A DNA stretch of 64,000 nt from contig NZ_LNQB01000072.1 of NCBI RefSeq assembly GCF_001651875.1, positions 186,001 through 250,000 on the forward strand. Direction: 5' to 3'. The stretch's first letter is position 1; every line of letters begins with the position of its first letter. The translations under genes were made by a program, and so were the position numbers. The notes beneath the pieces are model-generated. The model was not told where the DNA came from, made no database searches, and saw only the letters and a program-made list of their open reading frames with translations. The stretch comes from Sinorhizobium saheli. GTDB lineage: Bacteria; Pseudomonadota; Alphaproteobacteria; Rhizobiales; Rhizobiaceae. This document shows positions 26,364 to 36,447 of the stretch, in pieces.

Positions 26364-27728
26364 TCAGACACCCAGAGACTTCAGTTTACGGTGAAGGGCA
26401 GAACGCTCCATGCCGACGAATTCGGCGGTGCGCGAGATGTTCCCGCCGAACCGGTTGATCTGGGCGATCAGATAATCGCGCTCGAACATTTCCCGGGCCT
26501 CGCGCAGCGGCAAGGTCATGATGTGCTGATCGCCCTGGGCGGAGATCTTCGGCAACGTGTCTCCAACCTCGTTCGGCAGCATGTCGGCGGTGATCGGCGT
26601 ATCCGGGCCGTCGCTGCGGGCAAGAATCATCAGGCGCTCGATATTGTTGCGCAATTGCCGGATATTTCCAGGCCAGTCATGCGCCTGCAGCACGGCGAGC
26701 GCATCCTCGCCGATCTTGCGCGGACGGATGCCCGCCTGCTCGCTCACCTGGCGCATGAACATGTCGACGAGGAAGGGGATATCCTCCCGCCGCTCCGCAA
26801 GCGCCGGCACGCGCACCGGGATGACGGCGAGCCGGTGATAGAGGTCCTCTCGGAAAAGGCCCTCGGCGATCATGTTCTCCAGGTTGTAGGCGGTCGAGGA
26901 GATGATGCGGACGTCCACCTTGACCCGTTTCGAGCCGCCGACGCGCTCGAACTGCTGGTCGACGAGGACGCGCAGAATCTTGTTCTGCGTCTCGCGCGGC
27001 ATTTCGCCGACTTCGTCGAGATAGAGGATGCCGCCATGGGCCTCCTCCAGCGCGCCGGTGCGGCGCGGCTGGCCGGCCGTGCCTTCGGTACCGAAGAGGG
27101 CGACCTCCATCCGGTCCGGCGTGATCGCGGCAGCGTTCAAGGCGACGAAGGGGCCGTTGGCGCGGGCGGACTTGCGATGGATCATCCGCGCGACAAGCTC
27201 CTTGCCGGAACCGGAAGGGCCCTGGATCATGATGCGGCTGTTCGTCGGGGCGACCTTGTCGATCATCTGGCGCAGCTGCGACACCGCAACCGAGGTGCCG
27301 ATGAGTTCCACCGGATCGCCGGACTTCTTCTTGAGCTCGGAGACTTCGCGCCTGAGCTTGGAATTTTCGAGCGCCCGCTCGGCGATCAGGATCAGCCGGT
27401 CCGCCTTGAACGGCTTCTCGATGAAATCATAGGCGCCGCGCTTGATGGCGGAAACGGCCGTCTCGATGTTGCCGTGGCCCGAGATCATCACCACCGGCAG
27501 CTCGGGATGGCGGCTCTTGATCTCGTCGAGAAGGGCAAGCCCGTCGAGCTTGCTGCCCTGCATCCATATGTCGAGGAAGATGAGACGCGGCACCCGGTCG
27601 TTGATCGCGGCGAGCGCGCTGTCGCTGTCGAAAGCGGTCCGCGTCTCATGGCCTTCGTCCGACAGGATGCCCGAGACGATCTCGCGGATATCTTCCTCAT
27701 CATCCACAACCAGAATATCAGCCGCCAT
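26364..27728 (-). CDS. ntrX: Nitrogen-assimilation response regulator NtrX
   Basis: A 454-residue NtrC-family response regulator. The receiver domain has the phosphorylation Asp in LIFLDIWMQGSKLDG. The AAA+ domain has Walker [16 protein letters not shown] and Walker B LYLDEVGEM. The C-terminal Fis-type HTH ends RTAEFVGMERSALHRKLKSLGV. The GAFTGA loop that contacts sigma-54 is not present: the equivalent place reads GTEGTAGQPRRTGALEE. Its start overlaps the end of ntrY by 11 bases. Confidence 0.95.
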   Translation of the reverse strand: MAADILVVDDEEDIREIVSGILSDEGHETRTAFDSDSALAAINDRVPRLIFLDIWMQGSKLDGLALLDEIKSRHPELPVVMISGHGNIETAVSAIKRGAYDFIEKPFKADRLILIAERALENSKLRREVSELKKKSGDPVELIGTSVAVSQLRQMIDKVAPTNSRIMIQGPSGSGKELVARMIHRKSARANGPFVALNAAAITPDRMEVALFGTEGTAGQPRRTGALEEAHGGILYLDEVGEMPRETQNKILRVLVDQQFERVGGSKRVKVDVRIISSTAYNLENMIAEGLFREDLYHRLAVIPVRVPALAERREDIPFLVDMFMRQVSEQAGIRPRKIGEDALAVLQAHDWPGNIRQLRNNIERLMILARSDGPDTPITADMLPNEVGDTLPKISAQGDQHIMTLPLREAREMFERDYLIAQINRFGGNISRTAEFVGMERSALHRKLKSLGV

Positions 27729-29991
27729 TGGTATTACCCTTATCCTTCAAAGTATCTTCGCCCCCGGTTTCGCCGGCAGGCGGCAGGATCACCCGGATCA
27801 TCGCACCTACGCCGCCGTCGAAATCCGCCGGTGCATCGTGCAGCTCCAGTTGCCCGCCATGGTCCTCGATGATCTTCTTGACGATAGCGAGACCCAGGCC
27901 CGTGCCCTTCTCGCGCATCGTCATGTACGGCTCCAGAATCCGGTGCCGGTTCTCGGTCGGAAGGCCCTTGCCGTTGTCGATAACGTCGACGACGTAACGT
28001 CCCGTGGCCTCGTCGCGACGCGAGCGAACGACGATCGTCGGTGCGCCCCTCGCCGCCTCCGCCGGCACCGCTTCGATCGCCTCCACCGCATTCTTGACGA
28101 TGTTGCCGAAGGCCTGGCCGAGCATGCGGCCGTCGAACTGTCCCTCGAGCGGCTCATCGCCGAAATCGCGCAGGAACGTGATGTGGCTGTTGCCCATCTC
28201 GCGCAGGAAAACCGCGTCCTTGAGGATCGCGCGCAGGTCCGACTTCTCCTTCGTCGGCTTCGGCATGCGCGCGAATGCGGAGAATTCATCGACCATGCGG
28301 CCGATGTCCTCGACCTGGCGCACGATCGTATCGGTGCATTGATCGAAGACCGCCCGGTCTTCCTGATCGATCTGCTTGCCGTAACGGCGCTTCAGCCGCT
28401 CGGCCGAGAGCTGGATCGGCGTCAGCGGGTTCTTGATCTCGTGCGCGATGCGGCGGGCGACGTCCGCCCAGGCGGTTGAGCGCTGCGCGATCACCAGGTC
28501 GGTGATGTCGTCGATGGTGATGACGTAGGAGCCGTGCGACTCGTCGCCCTCCTCCCGGGTCACCTGGACGTTCAGGGTGCGCTCGGTCCCGCCGCGCATG
28601 ATATTGATCTGCTTGCGGTAATCGTTGCGATAGCGGCTTTCGGCCTCGACGAGCACCGCCTCGATCTCCGGCGCAACCTCGCTGAGGCTCGCGCCGATGA
28701 GCCCGGAGGCTGCCTTCTTGAGCATGCCCTCGGACGACGGATTGAAAATGGTGATGCGGCGATCCCTGCCGACGCCGATGACGGCGGCGGTAACGCCCGA
28801 AAGCACCGCTTCGATGAAGCGACGGCGCTGGTCGACTTCGTCCTTCGCCACCAGGATCTGGTCCTGCTGGGTGCGGATTTCGCTCACCATCTTGTTGAAG
28901 GTGCGCGACAGGTTGCCGACGTCGCCATCGACGGCGCGCACGGGCACCACCACATCGAGATTGCCGGAGGCGACGCTGTCGGCCGCGCCGATCAGCTGCC
29001 GGATCGGCCGGACGATGCGGTCCGCGACCGCGATCGCCGTCCAGATCGCCGCGAGAAGCACGATCAGGGCGAAGCCGATATAGAGGACGCCGAAGGCGAT
29101 CTGCAGCGAGGTGCGACCCGCCTCGAGCGCCTTGTACTCGGCGGTATTCTCCTCCATCAGCCGCATGGAGCGCATGACTTCCGGATCGACATTGCGGACC
29201 GTGTAGAGGTAGGTCCCCGGAATGTTCTCGAGCGGGATGACGGCGCCGACGAGGTTGGTGACGCCCGGCGGGATGAGGGTCGGCTGGCCGGAAACCGTGC
29301 TTTTCAGCGCGTCCTGCGGGATGGCCGGCAGCGGCCGGTCGGTCGAGATGTTGGCCTGAAGTATGGCGCTGCCGTCGGCGCGGACCAGGAACGCGCCCAG
29401 CATGCCGCGGCCCCTCGCTTGGCGCGTCATCAGCTCGACGAAGCCGGTGCGGTCAAGGCTGTAGAGCTGCCGGTTGCGCTCGAGGTCGTTGGCCATCGAG
29501 ACCGTCTGCCCCTGGAGATAGCTGGCATTCTCCAGCACATAGGCCTGCGCGACGTTGAGAGACGAACTGACGATCGCCTGCGTGCGCAAAGAGAACCAGC
29601 GGTCGAGACCGACGTCGAGCGTGATGCTCGCGAAGATCGCAACGAGAATGGCCGGCGTGATCGCGACGATCGAGAACAGCGCGACGATGCGCACATGCAG
29701 CCGTGCGGCCGCCCTTCCCTTGCTGCGTGCCCTCAGCAGCCGCAGGATTTCGCGGGCGATGAGGTAGATCAGGCCGACGACGAAGATGCCGTTGATGCCC
29801 GCACAGGCGATCACGATGTTCCTCTCGGGCCGGATCGGGGTCAGGCCGAGAAGGACGAGAAGCGAGAGGGTGGCGCAGACCAGCGCGCCGGTGGCGAGCA
29901 TCAGCCCGGGAAGCGCGAAGGAGGCTCGCCGATCCTGGGCAGCAGTGACACCGTCCTCCGTGCCCAATGGCAAGGCCATCCCATCCACCAT
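27718..29991 (-). CDS. ntrY: Nitrogen sensor histidine kinase NtrY
   Basis: A 757-residue membrane-bound kinase partner of NtrX. N-terminal transmembrane helices flank a long periplasmic region (about residues 100-280). A HAMP segment, a PAS domain, the dimerisation H-box [21 protein letters not shown] and the ATPase (DNGKGLPTENR, EKGTGLGLAIVKKI) follow. Start is ATG 29991 (MVDGMALPLG); the upstream frame to 30069 is less conserved-looking. It overlaps ntrX by 11 bases and begins about 200 bases after ntrC. Confidence 0.94.
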   Translation of the reverse strand: MVDGMALPLGTEDGVTAAQDRRASFALPGLMLATGALVCATLSLLVLLGLTPIRPERNIVIACAGINGIFVVGLIYLIAREILRLLRARSKGRAAARLHVRIVALFSIVAITPAILVAIFASITLDVGLDRWFSLRTQAIVSSSLNVAQAYVLENASYLQGQTVSMANDLERNRQLYSLDRTGFVELMTRQARGRGMLGAFLVRADGSAILQANISTDRPLPAIPQDALKSTVSGQPTLIPPGVTNLVGAVIPLENIPGTYLYTVRNVDPEVMRSMRLMEENTAEYKALEAGRTSLQIAFGVLYIGFALIVLLAAIWTAIAVADRIVRPIRQLIGAADSVASGNLDVVVPVRAVDGDVGNLSRTFNKMVSEIRTQQDQILVAKDEVDQRRRFIEAVLSGVTAAVIGVGRDRRITIFNPSSEGMLKKAASGLIGASLSEVAPEIEAVLVEAESRYRNDYRKQINIMRGGTERTLNVQVTREEGDESHGSYVITIDDITDLVIAQRSTAWADVARRIAHEIKNPLTPIQLSAERLKRRYGKQIDQEDRAVFDQCTDTIVRQVEDIGRMVDEFSAFARMPKPTKEKSDLRAILKDAVFLREMGNSHITFLRDFGDEPLEGQFDGRMLGQAFGNIVKNAVEAIEAVPAEAARGAPTIVVRSRRDEATGRYVVDVIDNGKGLPTENRHRILEPYMTMREKGTGLGLAIVKKIIEDHGGQLELHDAPADFDGGVGAMIRVILPPAGETGGEDTLKDKGNTNGG

Positions 29992-30170
29992 GAAAAATGC
30001 TTCCCCCAAGCCGGCGCACCGACGACACCGGCCTATGCCTGCGTTTCCGGACCGAAACAAATGCAGCATCGGTCCGCAATGCCACTCGCAGCGTCCGGCT
30101 AGAACCGGCCAGCCGCCGCCGGCGCTGTCGAATCGACGCCTATCGGACCTTCAACCAACGCATTGTGGCG

Positions 30171-30189
30171 AAAATGCAACGGTGTTGCA
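30171..30189 (-). terminator. Weak terminator after ntrC
   Basis: TGCAAC-ggt-GTTGCA (30175-30189) gives a 6-bp stem with a triloop. On the minus strand it is followed by TTTT. It lies just past the ntrC stop, so dusB-ntrBC and ntrYX are likely two transcription units with some read-through. Confidence 0.45.
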
Positions 30190-30195
30190 AAGCAG

Positions 30196-31650
30196 TCAAG
30201 CGCTGCGCGAGCTGCGGTAGACCGAGACCCCGAGCTCGCGGATCTTCTTGCGCAGCGTGTTCCGGTTGAGGCCGAGCAGGTCGGCCGCCTTGATCTGGTT
30301 GCCCCGGGTTGCCGTCAGCGCCGCCAGAATCAACGGATATTCCATCTCCGCAAGGACGCGGTCATAGAGGCCGGAGGGCGGCAAAGCATCGCCGAAGCTC
30401 GCGAAATACTGCCGCATGTTCTCCTCGACCGCCTGGGAGATGGACATGGAGCCGTTGCGCGTCACGGCCTTTTCGATCGGGCTGTCCGGCACCTCCGAAC
30501 GCAGCTCGTTCTCGATGATTTCGCGGGTGATCACATCCTGTGGATAAAGTGCCGTCAGCCGGCGAACGAGGTTCTCGAGCTCGCGCACGTTGCCCGGCCA
30601 GGGATGCGCCTTCATAAGTTCCAGCGCCTCCTGGTCGAAGCGCTTGGCGTCGAGCCCTTCCTTTTCCGCCTGCTGGACGAAGTGGCGGACGAGATCCGGA
30701 ATATCCTCTGCCCGGTCCCTGAGCGGCGGCAGGCGCAGCGGCACCACGTTCAGGCGATAGTAGAGGTCCTCGCGGAAAAGCCCCTGATTGATCGACTGTT
30801 TCAGATCCTTGTTGGTCGCGGCGACGATGCGCACGTCCGAGCGGATGGGCGTCCGGCCACCGACGGTCGTGTATTCGCCCTGCTGCAGCACGCGCAAGAG
30901 CCGCGTCTGCGCGTCCATTGGCATGTCGCCGATCTCGTCGAGGAAGAGCGTTCCGCCCTCGGCCTGCTCGAAGCGGCCGGTGGAGCGGGTCTGCGCGCCG
31001 GTGAAGGCCCCCTTCTCGTGACCGAACAGTTCCGATTCGATCAGGTCGCGCGGGATCGCCGCCATGTTGATCGCGACGAAGGGACCGTTCCTGCGCTTGC
31101 CGTAGTCGTGCAGCGCGCGTGCGACCAGTTCCTTGCCGGTCCCGGATTCGCCGGTGATCATCAGCGTCAGGTCGGTCTGCATGAGACGGGCGAGGACCCG
31201 GTAGATTTCCTGCATGGCGGCGGAGCGGCCGACGAGCGGCATGCCGTCCTGCGAGTCGTCGTCGAGCTTGGAGGGCCGCCGCTTCGGTTCGGCGAGCGCC
31301 CGGCCGATGATGCCGATGAGTTCGGTCAGATCGAAGGGCTTCGGCAGGTAGTCGTAAGCCCCCTTCTCGGACGCCTTGATCGCCGTCATGAAGGTGTTCT
31401 GCGCGCTCATCACCAGGACCGGCAGGTCCGGCCGGGCCTTCTTGATCCGAGGCAGGAGGTCGAAGGCGTTTTCGTCCGGCATCACGACATCGGTCACGAC
31501 CAGGTCGCCGTCGCCGGCGGCGATCCAGCGCCAGAGGGTGGCCGCATTGGAGGTGATGCGCACATCGTATCCGGCGCGGCTCAGCGCCTGGTTGAGCACG
31601 GTGCGAATGGCAGCGTCGTCATCCGCGACGAGGATCGTTGCGCCTGTCAT
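30196..31650 (-). CDS. ntrC: Nitrogen regulation response regulator NtrC
   Basis: A 484-residue sigma-54 activator. The receiver domain has Asp in [15 protein letters not shown]. The AAA+ domain has Walker A GESGTGKE, the sigma-54 contact loop [14 protein letters not shown] and Walker [10 protein letters not shown]. The C-terminal Fis HTH contains [21 protein letters not shown]. It activates glutamine synthetase and other nitrogen genes when phosphorylated by NtrB. It starts within the last 4 bases of ntrB. Confidence 0.97.
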   Translation of the reverse strand: MTGATILVADDDAAIRTVLNQALSRAGYDVRITSNAATLWRWIAAGDGDLVVTDVVMPDENAFDLLPRIKKARPDLPVLVMSAQNTFMTAIKASEKGAYDYLPKPFDLTELIGIIGRALAEPKRRPSKLDDDSQDGMPLVGRSAAMQEIYRVLARLMQTDLTLMITGESGTGKELVARALHDYGKRRNGPFVAINMAAIPRDLIESELFGHEKGAFTGAQTRSTGRFEQAEGGTLFLDEIGDMPMDAQTRLLRVLQQGEYTTVGGRTPIRSDVRIVAATNKDLKQSINQGLFREDLYYRLNVVPLRLPPLRDRAEDIPDLVRHFVQQAEKEGLDAKRFDQEALELMKAHPWPGNVRELENLVRRLTALYPQDVITREIIENELRSEVPDSPIEKAVTRNGSMSISQAVEENMRQYFASFGDALPPSGLYDRVLAEMEYPLILAALTATRGNQIKAADLLGLNRNTLRKKIRELGVSVYRSSRSA

Positions 31651-32801
31651 CCATGGAATCCTTTTGTCACGGGAGTTTCATCGTCCGCCGCCATGCCCTT
31701 GGAGGCCGGCATCAGGACGCGGAAGGTGGTGCGGCTATGCTGGCTGTCGCATTCGACGATGCCGCCGTGGCCGCCGATGATCTTGGCCACGAGCGCAAGG
31801 CCGAGGCCGGAGCCATTCGTCTTGGTGGTGATGAACGGGTCGAAAAGGTGCGGCAGCAGGTCGGTCGGAACGCCCGGGCCGTTGTCGTGCACACAGAATT
31901 CCAGCGGCAGCGAAATCTTTTCGCGCGTCCCAGCGACCGAAAGCCGGATGCCTGGTCGATAAGCCGTCGTCAGCATGATCTCGCCTTCGGGCCGGTCGCC
32001 GATCGCCTCGGCGGCGTTCTTGACCAGGTTGAGGAAAACCTGGACGAGCTGGTCGCGGTTGGCGAAGACCGGCGGCAGCGACGGGTCGTAGTTCTCGGAG
32101 ATCTTGATGGCGCGGGCAAAGCCGGCCTTGGCGATGGCTTTCACATGGTCGAGCACGGAATGGATGTTGAGCGGCACGCGATCGACCGGGCGCTCGTCGG
32201 AGAAGACCTCCATGCGATCGACGAGCGAGACGATGCGGTCGGTCTCGTCGCAGATGAGCCGTGTCAGGGCGCGGTCCTCGTCATTGACCGAGGTCTCGAG
32301 GAGCTGCGCCGCGCCGCGGATGCCGGAGAGCGGGTTCTTGATCTCATGCGCCAGCATCGAGGCGAGGCCCGTGACCGATCGCGCGGCGGCACGGTGCGTC
32401 AGCTGCCGGTCGATCTTGTCGGCCATCGACCGCTCCTGGAAGACGATCACCACCGACCCCGGCTGCGACAGGACCGGCGCCACATAGAGATCGACGAGCT
32501 TGTCGGCGCCAAGCCGCGGGGAGCTCAGGTCGACACGATATTCGTTGACCGGCGCCCGCCGCTCGCGCACCTGCTCGATCAGGGTCAGCAGCGGACTGCC
32601 GAAGGGGATGAAGGCACTGATTTCATGGCGTGCCAGGTGGTTCGCGCTCGCTCCGAAGAAGGACTCCGCCTCCCAGTTGGCAAAGGCGACGTGGCCATTT
32701 TCATCGACCAGGATGACTGGATTCTGGATGGCGTTGAGCACCGCCATGGAGAGATCGTTGGCGCCGTCCGCCGACGCCGGTGCCGCACCCTTTTCGCTCA
32801 T
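31647..32801 (-). CDS. ntrB: Nitrogen regulation sensor kinase NtrB
   Basis: A 384-residue cytoplasmic histidine kinase/phosphatase that sets NtrC phosphorylation, controlled by PII proteins. It has an N-terminal PAS domain (about 20-130), H-box [22 protein letters not shown] and C-terminal ATPase motifs [15 protein letters not shown] and [18 protein letters not shown]. No membrane segment. I chose the ATG at 32801 ([13 protein letters not shown]), which overlaps the dusB stop by 4 bases; the longer upstream frame is antisense-like read-through within dusB. Confidence 0.96.
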   Translation of the reverse strand: MSEKGAAPASADGANDLSMAVLNAIQNPVILVDENGHVAFANWEAESFFGASANHLARHEISAFIPFGSPLLTLIEQVRERRAPVNEYRVDLSSPRLGADKLVDLYVAPVLSQPGSVVIVFQERSMADKIDRQLTHRAAARSVTGLASMLAHEIKNPLSGIRGAAQLLETSVNDEDRALTRLICDETDRIVSLVDRMEVFSDERPVDRVPLNIHSVLDHVKAIAKAGFARAIKISENYDPSLPPVFANRDQLVQVFLNLVKNAAEAIGDRPEGEIMLTTAYRPGIRLSVAGTREKISLPLEFCVHDNGPGVPTDLLPHLFDPFITTKTNGSGLGLALVAKIIGGHGGIVECDSQHSRTTFRVLMPASKGMAADDETPVTKGFHG

Positions 32802-33826
32802 GCTGCAATCTCCTCCATGCTCGTCTCCCCGCCGGAGCAAGCGATTGCGGTCGCCACGCGCTTGCGGACGAAATTCGTGTCCGTCGACGTCAGGATTGCG
32901 GCCTTCTCGCCAGCCGGAAGGTCGGGCGCGAAACGCTCCAGATACCAGCCCACATGCTTGCGGGCGGCGCGGAGGCCGATTTCCGTCCCATAGAATTCGA
33001 GCATCATCTCGTAATGCTCGGCGAAGAGGCCGGCGATAGCCGACGCGTCCGGCCGGGCGGCAGCCCCGGCGAGGTAGCCGGCATGCCACGGCCGCCCCTG
33101 GCAGGACCGGCCGACCATGACCGCATCTGCCCCGGAGCGGCGCAGGATCTCCAGCGCATCGGCCATCGTGTCGACGTCGCCATTGGCAATCAGCGGAACG
33201 GAAACCGCCTCGCGGACGGCCCGGATCGCATCCCAATCCGCCTTGCCGTTGTAGAACTGCATGCGCGTGCGGCCGTGGATGGTGATGGCCTGGACGCCCG
33301 CTTCCTCGGCCCGGCGGGCAATCAGCGGCGCATTCAACGAATTCTCGTCCCAGCCGAGCCGCATCTTCAGCGTCACCGGAACGGTCGCGGCCTTCACCGT
33401 CGCCTCGATGAGCGACAGGGCATGATCGGGATCGCGCATCAGCGCGGAGCCGGAATACCCTCCCGTCACCTTCTTCGCTGGGCAGCCCATATTGATGTCG
33501 ATGATGTCCGCGCCATTGGCTTCGACGATTCGCGCCGCCTCCGCCATCCAATGCGCCTCGCGCCCCGCGAGCTGGACGATGTGGGGGTCAATGCCGGAAT
33601 TCTTGAGCCTCGCCCAGGATTCGGCCGAATTGCCAACCAGCTCCCGGCTTGCCACCATCTCGGTCACGACGAAGCCCGCGCCGAAGCGCCAGGCCAGCAT
33701 GCGGAACGGCAGATCCGTCACCCCGGACATCGGCGCGAGCGCCACCCGGTTGCGGATTTCGATATTGCCGATCTGAAGCGAGGATGGGAGGGCCGGCGCT
33801 GGCAAATGCATATCTTTCGGGCACAT
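32798..33826 (-). CDS. dusB: tRNA-dihydrouridine synthase (NifR3-like, DusB)
   Basis: A 342-residue FMN enzyme reducing uridines in tRNA D-loops. It has [12 protein letters not shown] at the N-terminus, the catalytic Cys in [18 protein letters not shown], and the FMN-binding LKMRLGWDE and [15 protein letters not shown]. It is the first gene of the run, overlapping ntrB by 4 bases, the arrangement from which the old name nifR3 comes. A later start at MHLPAPALP is possible. Transcription with ntrBC makes it a convenient operon leader. Confidence 0.95.
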   Translation of the reverse strand: MCPKDMHLPAPALPSSLQIGNIEIRNRVALAPMSGVTDLPFRMLAWRFGAGFVVTEMVASRELVGNSAESWARLKNSGIDPHIVQLAGREAHWMAEAARIVEANGADIIDINMGCPAKKVTGGYSGSALMRDPDHALSLIEATVKAATVPVTLKMRLGWDENSLNAPLIARRAEEAGVQAITIHGRTRMQFYNGKADWDAIRAVREAVSVPLIANGDVDTMADALEILRRSGADAVMVGRSCQGRPWHAGYLAGAAARPDASAIAGLFAEHYEMMLEFYGTEIGLRAARKHVGWYLERFAPDLPAGEKAAILTSTDTNFVRKRVATAIACSGGETSMEEIAA

Positions 33827-34003
33827 AGTATGATTGCACTATTTTTAGCCATTGATTGCGGACTTGCCAAGCGATTTCGATGCGCCGGATAAAATTCTGT
33901 CACCCATGTCTCCCGGCAGAGGGTGCAGAGATGGCTGGCAATGGCTGGAGCTTCGCGGTACATCACGGCGAAGATCGACGAATGGCGGGACCACATACAG
34001 AAA

Positions 34004-35218
34004 ATGCAACGCGAAGAACAGTTCTCCTGTGGTGTCGTCATCGTCGCGGCCGGCCGAGGCGAGCGCGCCGGGCAGTCGGCAGAAGGTCCGAAGCAGTACC
34101 GCACGATCGGCGACCGCCCCGTCATCGCACATACGCTTGACACTTTCGCGACGTGGCCGGGCAAGGGACCGATCGTCGTCGTCATTCACCCCGATGACGA
34201 AGAGCTTTTCGCCTCCGCACGCAAGCGGATGGCGCGGCAGATCGAGTTGACGGTGGTTCACGGCGGCGCCACGCGCCAGCTCTCAGTGCTCGCGGGCCTC
34301 GAGGCGATCGCCGGATCGGGTGTCGGATGCGTGATGATCCACGATGCCGTGCGGCCGTTTCTCGACCATGCCCTGCTCGACCGCTGCCGCGCAGCGTTCG
34401 AGCGAGGTGCGCAGGCCGTGCTGCCGGCGGTCGCGGTTGCCGACACGCTGAAGCGGGCGAAAGCGGGAGGCCTAGTCGAGGAGACGGTTCCGCGGACCGA
34501 TCTCCATGCGGCGCAGACGCCGCAGTGTTTCCGGCTGGAGCCGATCCTCACCGCCCATCGCTCCGTGGCGGCGAGCGGCCGAACGGATTTCACCGATGAC
34601 GCATCGATTGCCGAATGGGCGGGCATCCCGGTCGTTCTGGTGGAGGGATCGGCGGACAACACCAAGCTGACATTGCAGAGGGATATCGCGATGGCTGACG
34701 AAAGGCTGACGCGCCGGGCGGTTCCGGACGTGCGCACCGGCAACGGCTATGACGTGCACCAGCTCGTCGAAGGCGACGGCGTCACGCTTTGCGGCGTGTT
34801 CATTCCCCATGACCGCAAGCTCTCCGGCCATTCCGACGCGGACGTGGCGCTCCATGCGCTCACCGACGCGCTCCTCGCGACTTGCGGCGCCGGCGATATC
34901 GGCGATCACTTCCCGCCATCCGACCCGCAATGGAAGGGCGCACCGTCGCGCATCTTCCTGGAACATGCGGCGCGGATCGTTCGCGAGCGCGGCGGCACCA
35001 TCACCAATGCGGATGTCTCGCTGATCGCCGAGGCGCCGAAGGTCGGCCCGCATCGCCAGCAGATGCGCGAGAATCTCGCGGCAATGCTCGGCATCGCGCT
35101 CGACCGCTGCTCGGTCAAGGCGACGACCAACGAGAAGCTCGGCTTTGTCGGCCGCAACGAGGGCATTGCGGCGATCGCCACGGCGACGGTCGTCTATTCA
35201 CCAAGGAGCGAGCACTGA
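34004..35218 (+). CDS. ispDF: Bifunctional IspD/IspF enzyme of the MEP pathway
   Basis: A 404-residue fusion for isoprenoid precursor synthesis. The N-terminal IspD (about 1-230) has [14 protein letters not shown] and the cytidylyltransferase blocks [10 protein letters not shown] and [12 protein letters not shown]. The C-terminal IspF (about 245-404) begins [11 protein letters not shown] and contains the metal-binding [18 protein letters not shown]. It catalyses two non-consecutive steps, around IspE. Start ATG 34004 ([10 protein letters not shown]); a frame to 33923 exists but adds non-conserved residues. Stop overlaps the cinA start by 1 base. Confidence 0.95.
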   Translation: MQREEQFSCGVVIVAAGRGERAGQSAEGPKQYRTIGDRPVIAHTLDTFATWPGKGPIVVVIHPDDEELFASARKRMARQIELTVVHGGATRQLSVLAGLEAIAGSGVGCVMIHDAVRPFLDHALLDRCRAAFERGAQAVLPAVAVADTLKRAKAGGLVEETVPRTDLHAAQTPQCFRLEPILTAHRSVAASGRTDFTDDASIAEWAGIPVVLVEGSADNTKLTLQRDIAMADERLTRRAVPDVRTGNGYDVHQLVEGDGVTLCGVFIPHDRKLSGHSDADVALHALTDALLATCGAGDIGDHFPPSDPQWKGAPSRIFLEHAARIVRERGGTITNADVSLIAEAPKVGPHRQQMRENLAAMLGIALDRCSVKATTNEKLGFVGRNEGIAAIATATVVYSPRSEH

Positions 35219-35715
35219 TGTGGCCCGCCGATATCGGGCAGAAGGCGCAGGCGATCATCACAGACTTCACCGCGCGCGGCCTCAAACTCGCCACCGCCGA
35301 ATCCTGCACCGGCGGCCTGATCGCCGGGGCGCTGACCGAGATCGCCGGCTCGTCTTGCGTGGTTGACCGCGGCTTCGTCACCTATTCCAACGACGCGAAG
35401 ATCGCGATGCTCGGCGTCGGGCCCGAGACCCTTGCCGCGCACGGCGCGGTCTCGCGCGAGACGGCTCTGGAAATGGCCCGCGGCGCGGTTTCGCACTCGG
35501 CCGCCGACATTGCCGTCGCGGTCACCGGGATCGCCGGCCCGAGCGGCGGCTCGGCGGAGAAGCCGGTCGGGCTCGTCCATCTCGCCGCGGCCGGCCGAAA
35601 CGGGGCGCTCCTGCATCGCGAGATGCGCTACGGCGATCTCGGTCGCGACGGGGTGCGGCTCGCAACGGTCAGGACCGCTCTCGCCCTCATAGAGGAGATC
35701 GCCGGAGCGGCGTGA
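35218..35715 (+). CDS. cinA: CinA-family nicotinamide-nucleotide amidohydrolase
   Basis: A 165-residue protein equal to the C-terminal CinA domain (PncC type), which deamidates nicotinamide mononucleotide. It shows the signature TAESCTGGLIAGALTE at residues 24-40 and VTGIAGPSGGSAEKPVG. ATG 35218 shares a base with the ispDF stop (TGATG), so the two are translationally coupled. The N-terminal molybdopterin-like half of full CinA is absent, as is common. Confidence 0.92.
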   Translation: MWPADIGQKAQAIITDFTARGLKLATAESCTGGLIAGALTEIAGSSCVVDRGFVTYSNDAKIAMLGVGPETLAAHGAVSRETALEMARGAVSHSAADIAVAVTGIAGPSGGSAEKPVGLVHLAAAGRNGALLHREMRYGDLGRDGVRLATVRTALALIEEIAGAA

Positions 35716-35734
35716 GGAAAACTAAGAAAGTGGA

Positions 35735-36184
35735 CTAAGTACCGTAGACCGCGTCGGCGCGTTTCTCGAAGGCTTCCGAGAACATCCGGAAGGCGCGGTC
35801 GAACATGGTGCCCATCAGCGCGCCGAGAATCCGGCTCTTGAACTCGTAATCGATGTAGAAATGCACGATCGACAGCCTCTCGCTCGTCGGCTCGAATCGC
35901 CAGACATTGTCGAGATATTTGAACGGTCCCTCGATATAGTTCACATCGATCATCAGCTCCGCCCGCTTCAGCAGCACCTGGGTGGTGAAGGTTTCGCGGA
36001 TCGCCTTGTAACCCACCGTCATGTCCGCAAGCAGCAGCACCTTGCCGTCGCGCTCCTTGCGCGAGCGCACGCTCAGCGCCTCGCAAAGCGGCAGGAACTC
36101 CGGATAGCGCTCGACATCGGCGACGAGGTCGAACATCTCTTCGGCCGAATGCTTGACGACGTGGTTGGTTTCGAAATGCGGCAT
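35735..36184 (-). CDS. RatA-like START domain protein (coenzyme Q-binding type)
   Basis: A 149-residue START/polyketide-cyclase-like protein (MPHFETNHVVKHSAEEMFDLV; VERYPEFLPLC; FKYLDNVWRFEP). It matches the RatA/Coq10 family, which binds ubiquinone or, in E. coli, was reported to block 70S assembly. In alphaproteobacteria a coenzyme Q chaperone role is more plausible. It follows the convergent cinA closely and is downstream of lipA on the same strand, separated by a repeat-containing gap. Confidence 0.88.
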   Translation of the reverse strand: MPHFETNHVVKHSAEEMFDLVADVERYPEFLPLCEALSVRSRKERDGKVLLLADMTVGYKAIRETFTTQVLLKRAELMIDVNYIEGPFKYLDNVWRFEPTSERLSIVHFYIDYEFKSRILGALMGTMFDRAFRMFSEAFEKRADAVYGT

Positions 36185-36360
36185 GATTTTGAGTTAAGGG
36201 TGCGCGCCGAGAAGATCAAGGAGTTCGCGCATTTGTGCCCGGGTTCTTGCGGGAGATCGGAGCGTGGCAGCGCTTCGCGGAGTAACGAAAGCATGGGCCC
36301 CGTGGCCGGCGCAAAGTAGTTGGCGCAAGCCGCTTGCGATTGGCAAAGTGCCGCGAAGGC

Positions 36361-36430
36361 CCCTCATCCGCCTGCCGGGACCTTCTCCCCGTTTGAACGG
36401 GGAGAAGGGACTCGCGGCAGCGGGATGAGG
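36361..36430. repeat. RIME-like intergenic palindrome, copy 1
   Basis: A long imperfect palindrome centred on CCTTCTCCCCGTTTGAACGGGGAGAAGG (36381-36408, core arms here read CTTCTCCCCGTT and complement). Flanks CCTCATCC and GGATGAGG pair too. It lies 18 bases past the lipA stop. Same family as 45185-45250 and 57890-57953. Confidence 0.8.
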
Positions 36431-36447
36431 CGCGCAAGCGGGCGGGG

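Noticed and set aside
33834-33851. Sigma-54-like TGGC...GTGCA on the minus strand before dusB
   Set aside because: The GG to GC spacing is 11, not 10, and it lies too close to the start codon.
33923-34003. Longer start for ispDF
   Set aside because: The additional residues are not IspD-like, and the ATG at 34004 places the conserved [10 protein letters not shown] motif at the usual distance from the N-terminus.
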